Part shown: positions 60,999-64,000 of the stretch, in pieces | Layout of the letters: every line of letters starts with the position of its first letter | Numbering within the stretch: position 1 is the stretch's first letter | Origin: Alteraurantiacibacter aquimixticola | GTDB lineage: Bacteria; Pseudomonadota; Alphaproteobacteria; Sphingomonadales; Sphingomonadaceae | Reading direction: 5' to 3' | Length of the DNA: 64,000 bases | Assembly (NCBI RefSeq): GCF_004965515.1 | Contig: NZ_SSHH01000002.1 | Span: 578,840-642,839 of the forward strand | The notes under the pieces: model-generated | What the model was told of the DNA's origin: nothing | Databases searched by the model: none | The model's input: only the letters and a program-made list of their open reading frames with translations | Made by a program: the position numbers and the translations under genes

Positions 60999-62840
60999 TC
61001 ACGCGGCCATGCGCACCTGGTTCCGGCCGGCATCCTTGGCGAGATAGAGCGCCCGGTCGGCGCGGGCCAGCACGCCTTCCGCATCCTCTCCGGCACGCAA
61101 TGTGGCAAGGCCCACCGATGCGGTGACGGGCGGCAGGTTGGAATCGCCGCTGCGCTTTTCGATCGCGCAGCGCAGCCGCTCGGCCAATTGGGTCGCTCGT
61201 CCCGCGCTCATGCCGGGCAGGAGCCACACGAATTCCTCCCCGCCAATGCGGCCGACAAGGTCCCTTTCGCGCACCTGCTCGCGAGCGATTTCGGCGACAT
61301 GGACCAGCACGTCATCGCCGGTCTGGTGGCCATAGCCGTCATTGACCAGCTTGAAGTGGTCGATATCGAACATCACCACGGTCAGCGGTTGCTCCTGACC
61401 GCGCGTCTCGTCCACCAGCCTGCGCAGCCGGTTGATCGAACAGCGGCGGTTGGCGAGACCGGTTAACGGATCGGTATTGGCCAGCTTCTGCGCTTCGGCC
61501 GCCAGCTGCACCGCGCGCCCGCGCGCTTCCTCCAATGCCTCTTCGCGCCGCGCCTGTTCGGTCACGTCCATTGCTACGGCGAAGAGGGCAATACGCTCTC
61601 CCGCATCGTCGAATTCGTTGAGGACGGAGATGTGCAGGATCCGCTCCTCCTCCTCACCATAGGGGGCAACGCGATAGGTGAAGCCGTAGGGTTCGCGTTC
61701 GCCGCGATGCACGGCGATCTGTCCGAACAGTTCGGAACCGCCATCGGGCATCAGGTCGCGAATATAGCCCGGATCAGGCGCAAGGCTGGGCGGAAGGCCG
61801 TTCAGTTCCAGCATGCGCGGCGACCACTCCTGCGCCCCCGTGCGCAAGTCGTACCGCCAGCGGCCGATCCCGGCGACGCTTTCCGCCAGGTCGAAGATCG
61901 CAAGGCTCTGCTGCAGCGCCTTGTTGCGCCCGCGCAGCTTGCCTTCCAGCGCATCGCGCGACATCAGCAGCGCGGCCAGCGGCAGGGTCGCGGCCAGCAT
62001 CACCATTAGCAGCGCCTGCAGATAGAGGCCCGCATTGCGGGGCGACATGTCGAGATTGGCGACGGGACTGTTCCCGCCTACGCTCAATCCCGTCCCCACC
62101 AGGCCATAGGCGATGAGGGCAAAGGCCGCACCCAGCTGGCCATAGCGTACCGCCACAGCGGCCATGCCGACCATCAGCAACGCGGTGAACGGCAATAGCG
62201 GGAATGACAGGACCAGGAAGGCGAGCAGTGCCAGCAGCGCGATCGCAAGGCCTATGCCACCGGGCCAGTTGTCACCACGCAGCTTCACGCCCTGGTCGCC
62301 GAAACCCAGCCGCTGGCGCAGGAACAGAAGAACCGGCGTGCCCGCCAATATGCCCAGCACGCTGGCGAGGAACCACCAGGCCAGTTCCGGCAGCGTGGGG
62401 ATGGTGCGGAAGGGAAAGGAAATCAGCGCGCCAGCGGCCGAGCCCACGACGGCAGCCAGAAACAGGCCGGCAATCTGGGCCAGGCTGCGCGGTATTTCGC
62501 CACGCCCTCCCAGCACCGAAATGCCGATACGCGCGCACACCAGCGCCTCGGCCACGGTGGCGATGGCGAAGACCACGCCGCTTTCGACCGGGACGGGAAT
62601 CGCGGCGGCGACCAGCATCTCTGCCGCGAATATCGCCAGCAAATGCGCCGGCCACTTCCGCACGTCATGGGCATAGAGCGCCGCCACGCCCACTGCGGCG
62701 GGCAGCCACAGGATCAGCACGGCGCCGTGAGTATCGCGCAAATAGATCGAGCCCAGAGCCGCGACATACCAGATCGCACCCGTAATTACGGGTGCGATAA
62801 AGGGATCGAAGCGACCCCGCGGTATGGTATTCTCGCTCAC
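60999..62840 (-). CDS. MASE1-PAS-GGDEF diguanylate cyclase
   Basis: This 613-aa protein has an N-terminal membrane region of about eight helices (~1-300, MASE1-like sensor). A PAS domain lies around 320-430 (SLAIFDLAESVAGIGRWRYDL), followed by a coiled linker. The GGDEF domain (~450-610) has DPLTGLANRRC, VVMFDIDHFKLVNDGYGHQTGDDVL and the active GGEEF in RIGGEEFVWLLPG. The RxxD inhibitory site before GGEEF reads RERDL. It should make cyclic di-GMP in response to a membrane or PAS signal. The start is a GTG. Confidence 0.88.
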   Translation of the reverse strand: MSENTIPRGRFDPFIAPVITGAIWYVAALGSIYLRDTHGAVLILWLPAAVGVAALYAHDVRKWPAHLLAIFAAEMLVAAAIPVPVESGVVFAIATVAEALVCARIGISVLGGRGEIPRSLAQIAGLFLAAVVGSAAGALISFPFRTIPTLPELAWWFLASVLGILAGTPVLLFLRQRLGFGDQGVKLRGDNWPGGIGLAIALLALLAFLVLSFPLLPFTALLMVGMAAVAVRYGQLGAAFALIAYGLVGTGLSVGGNSPVANLDMSPRNAGLYLQALLMVMLAATLPLAALLMSRDALEGKLRGRNKALQQSLAIFDLAESVAGIGRWRYDLRTGAQEWSPRMLELNGLPPSLAPDPGYIRDLMPDGGSELFGQIAVHRGEREPYGFTYRVAPYGEEEERILHISVLNEFDDAGERIALFAVAMDVTEQARREEALEEARGRAVQLAAEAQKLANTDPLTGLANRRCSINRLRRLVDETRGQEQPLTVVMFDIDHFKLVNDGYGHQTGDDVLVHVAEIAREQVRERDLVGRIGGEEFVWLLPGMSAGRATQLAERLRCAIEKRSGDSNLPPVTASVGLATLRAGEDAEGVLARADRALYLAKDAGRNQVRMAA

Positions 62841-62939
62841 GCGGGCAAGACTATTACCCGCGCCTTAAGGATAGAGAACGTCGCGACTAGGTAGCCGCGC
62901 TGAGCGTCCGCACAGCGCGCCAGCAACCTCGATCGAGCG

Positions 62940-64000
62940 TCAGGCCGCGTCCGCCTGCCGCTCGCTCAGCTCCAGGTTGAGCATTTCGGCAAGCGTGAAG
63001 GCGAGCTCCAGCGACTGCGCGGCGTTGAGGCGCGGATCGCAATGCGTGTGATAGCGATCTGCGAGGCCCGCATCGGTGATGGCCACAGCGCCGCCCGTGC
63101 ATTCGGTCACGTCCTGCCCGGTCATCTCCACATGGATGCCGCCGGCATGGGTGCCTTCGGCACGGTGGACGGCGAAGAAGCCTTTTACCTCGGCCATGAT
63201 CCGGTCGAACGGCCGCGTCTTGTAGCCGCTATCCGCCTTGATGACGTTGCCGTGCATCGGGTCGCAGCTCCACACCACCGGGTGCCCTTCGCGCTTCACG
63301 GCGCGCACCAGCGGCGGCAGGCCGGCTTCGACCTTCTCGTGCCCGAAGCGGGCGATCAGCGTCATCCGCCCCGGATCGCGCGAGGGGTTGAGGATATCGA
63401 GCATCCTCAGCAGCGCGTCTGGCTCAAGGCTCGGGCCGCACTTCATGCCGATGGGGTTGTTGATGCCGCGCATGAATTCGACATGCGCCGAATCCTCGAA
63501 GCGAGTGCGGTCGCCGATCCACAGCATGTGGGCCGAACAGTCATACCATTCGCCGGTCAGCGAATCCTGCCGCGTCAGCGCTTCCTCGTAAGGGAGCAGC
63601 AGCGCTTCGTGGCTGGTGTAGAGGCTGGCCATCTTCAGCTGCGGCTGGTCCTCGATGTCGATGCCGCAGGCTTCCATGAAGTCGAGCGATTCACCGATGC
63701 GGTCGGCGATCGATTGGTACTTCTCGGCCCAGGCGCTGCGCCCCATGAAATCGAGCGTCCACTGGTGCACCTGGCGCAGGTTCGCATAGCCACCCGTGGT
63801 GAAGGCGCGCAGCAGGTTCAGCGTGGCCGAGGCCTGGCTGTAGGCGCGCAGCATCCGCTGCGGATCGTTGCGGCGCGATTCCGGGCCGAAGTCGATGCCG
63901 TTGATGATATCCCCGAAATAGCTCGGCAGTTCCTGCCCGTCATGCACTTCGGTCGGCGCGCTGCGCGGCTTGGCGAACTGGCCGGCCATGCGGGCCACCT
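62940..64000 (-). CDS. Class II 3-deoxy-7-phosphoheptulonate synthase (N-terminus outside window)
   Basis: At least 353 codons of this plant-type DAHP synthase are visible; the family is ~450 aa, so ~100 N-terminal residues lie beyond the right edge. Landmarks are [64 protein letters not shown] and [34 protein letters not shown] completes the phosphate- and metal-binding set. It catalyses the first step of the shikimate pathway. Confidence 0.92.
   Translation of the reverse strand, partial: VARMAGQFAKPRSAPTEVHDGQELPSYFGDIINGIDFGPESRRNDPQRMLRAYSQASATLNLLRAFTTGGYANLRQVHQWTLDFMGRSAWAEKYQSIADRIGESLDFMEACGIDIEDQPQLKMASLYTSHEALLLPYEEALTRQDSLTGEWYDCSAHMLWIGDRTRFEDSAHVEFMRGINNPIGMKCGPSLEPDALLRMLDILNPSRDPGRMTLIARFGHEKVEAGLPPLVRAVKREGHPVVWSCDPMHGNVIKADSGYKTRPFDRIMAEVKGFFAVHRAEGTHAGGIHVEMTGQDVTECTGGAVAITDAGLADRYHTHCDPRLNAAQSLELAFTLAEMLNLELSERQADAA

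Overview
The window reads as a chromosomal segment of a high-GC alphaproteobacterium, most likely a sphingomonad of the Erythrobacteraceae type. This is inferred from the gene families: large TonB receptors, an HWE-family sensor kinase, a MEKHLA protein, a bacterial PMT mannosyltransferase, an SOS box of the alphaproteobacterial GAAC-N7-GAAC form and type II-C CRISPR repeats of alphaproteobacterial style. No rRNA or marker gene fixes the genus.

Left chromosomal arm (1-24.4 kb). This is ordinary housekeeping: the end of an M14-type peptidase, apaG, an HWE histidine kinase, metZ, a PMT-type mannosyltransferase and, three genes away, a GT2-GtrA fusion that could supply its lipid-linked sugar. 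Then come leuB-recO, a UbiK-like protein, TspO, TlyA, two tandem paralogous lipoproteins, a tiny ORF with a perfect extended Shine-Dalgarno, ilvE, an M49-like peptidase, a GMC oxidoreductase, a GST and a TonB receptor. The arm ends at tRNA-Gln(TTG).

Genomic island (24.49-49.41 kb). A 24.9-kb element is inserted at the 3' end of tRNA-Gln. Exact 19-bp direct repeats (attL 24486-24504, attR 49393-49411) flank it, and its tyrosine integrase lies beside attR. It encodes a MobA/MobL-type relaxase, a candidate RSF1010-like oriT, a TraK-like protein and a ParA-like ATPase, but no mating-pair apparatus, so it looks like an integrative mobilizable element. The cargo comes in three blocks. (1) A type II-C CRISPR-Cas locus: a divergent tracrRNA, an apparently intact 1066-aa Cas9, a cas1 reduced to its C-terminal ~75 codons, an intact cas2 and a 10-repeat, 9-spacer array. 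It should still interfere but should not acquire spacers by itself. (2) A tightly packed five-gene operon (29.7-34.4 kb): an Apea-type HEPN protein, a PD-(D/E)XK-like protein, a CoiA-like nuclease, a second small HEPN-like protein and a DUF2971 protein. I know of no named system with this composition, and it is the best candidate for a new defence module. (3) A secreted zinc-phospholipase-C-like coiled-coil protein with a twin CX3CX3C tip, a thermonuclease, a LexA-boxed SRAP protein and two tandem DEDD exonucleases.

Right chromosomal arm (49.4-64 kb). A polysaccharide flippase and a VOC protein are followed by a LysR regulator divergent from a TonB receptor, which leads into a Tat-exported sulfatase and an AAHS-type MFS transporter. 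Together these look like a locus for taking up and desulfating an aromatic or similar sulfate ester. Then come the egtB-egtD ergothioneine operon, a MASE1-PAS-GGDEF diguanylate cyclase and a class II DAHP synthase cut by the window end.

All family assignments come from reading translated sequence and motifs. No database search was run.
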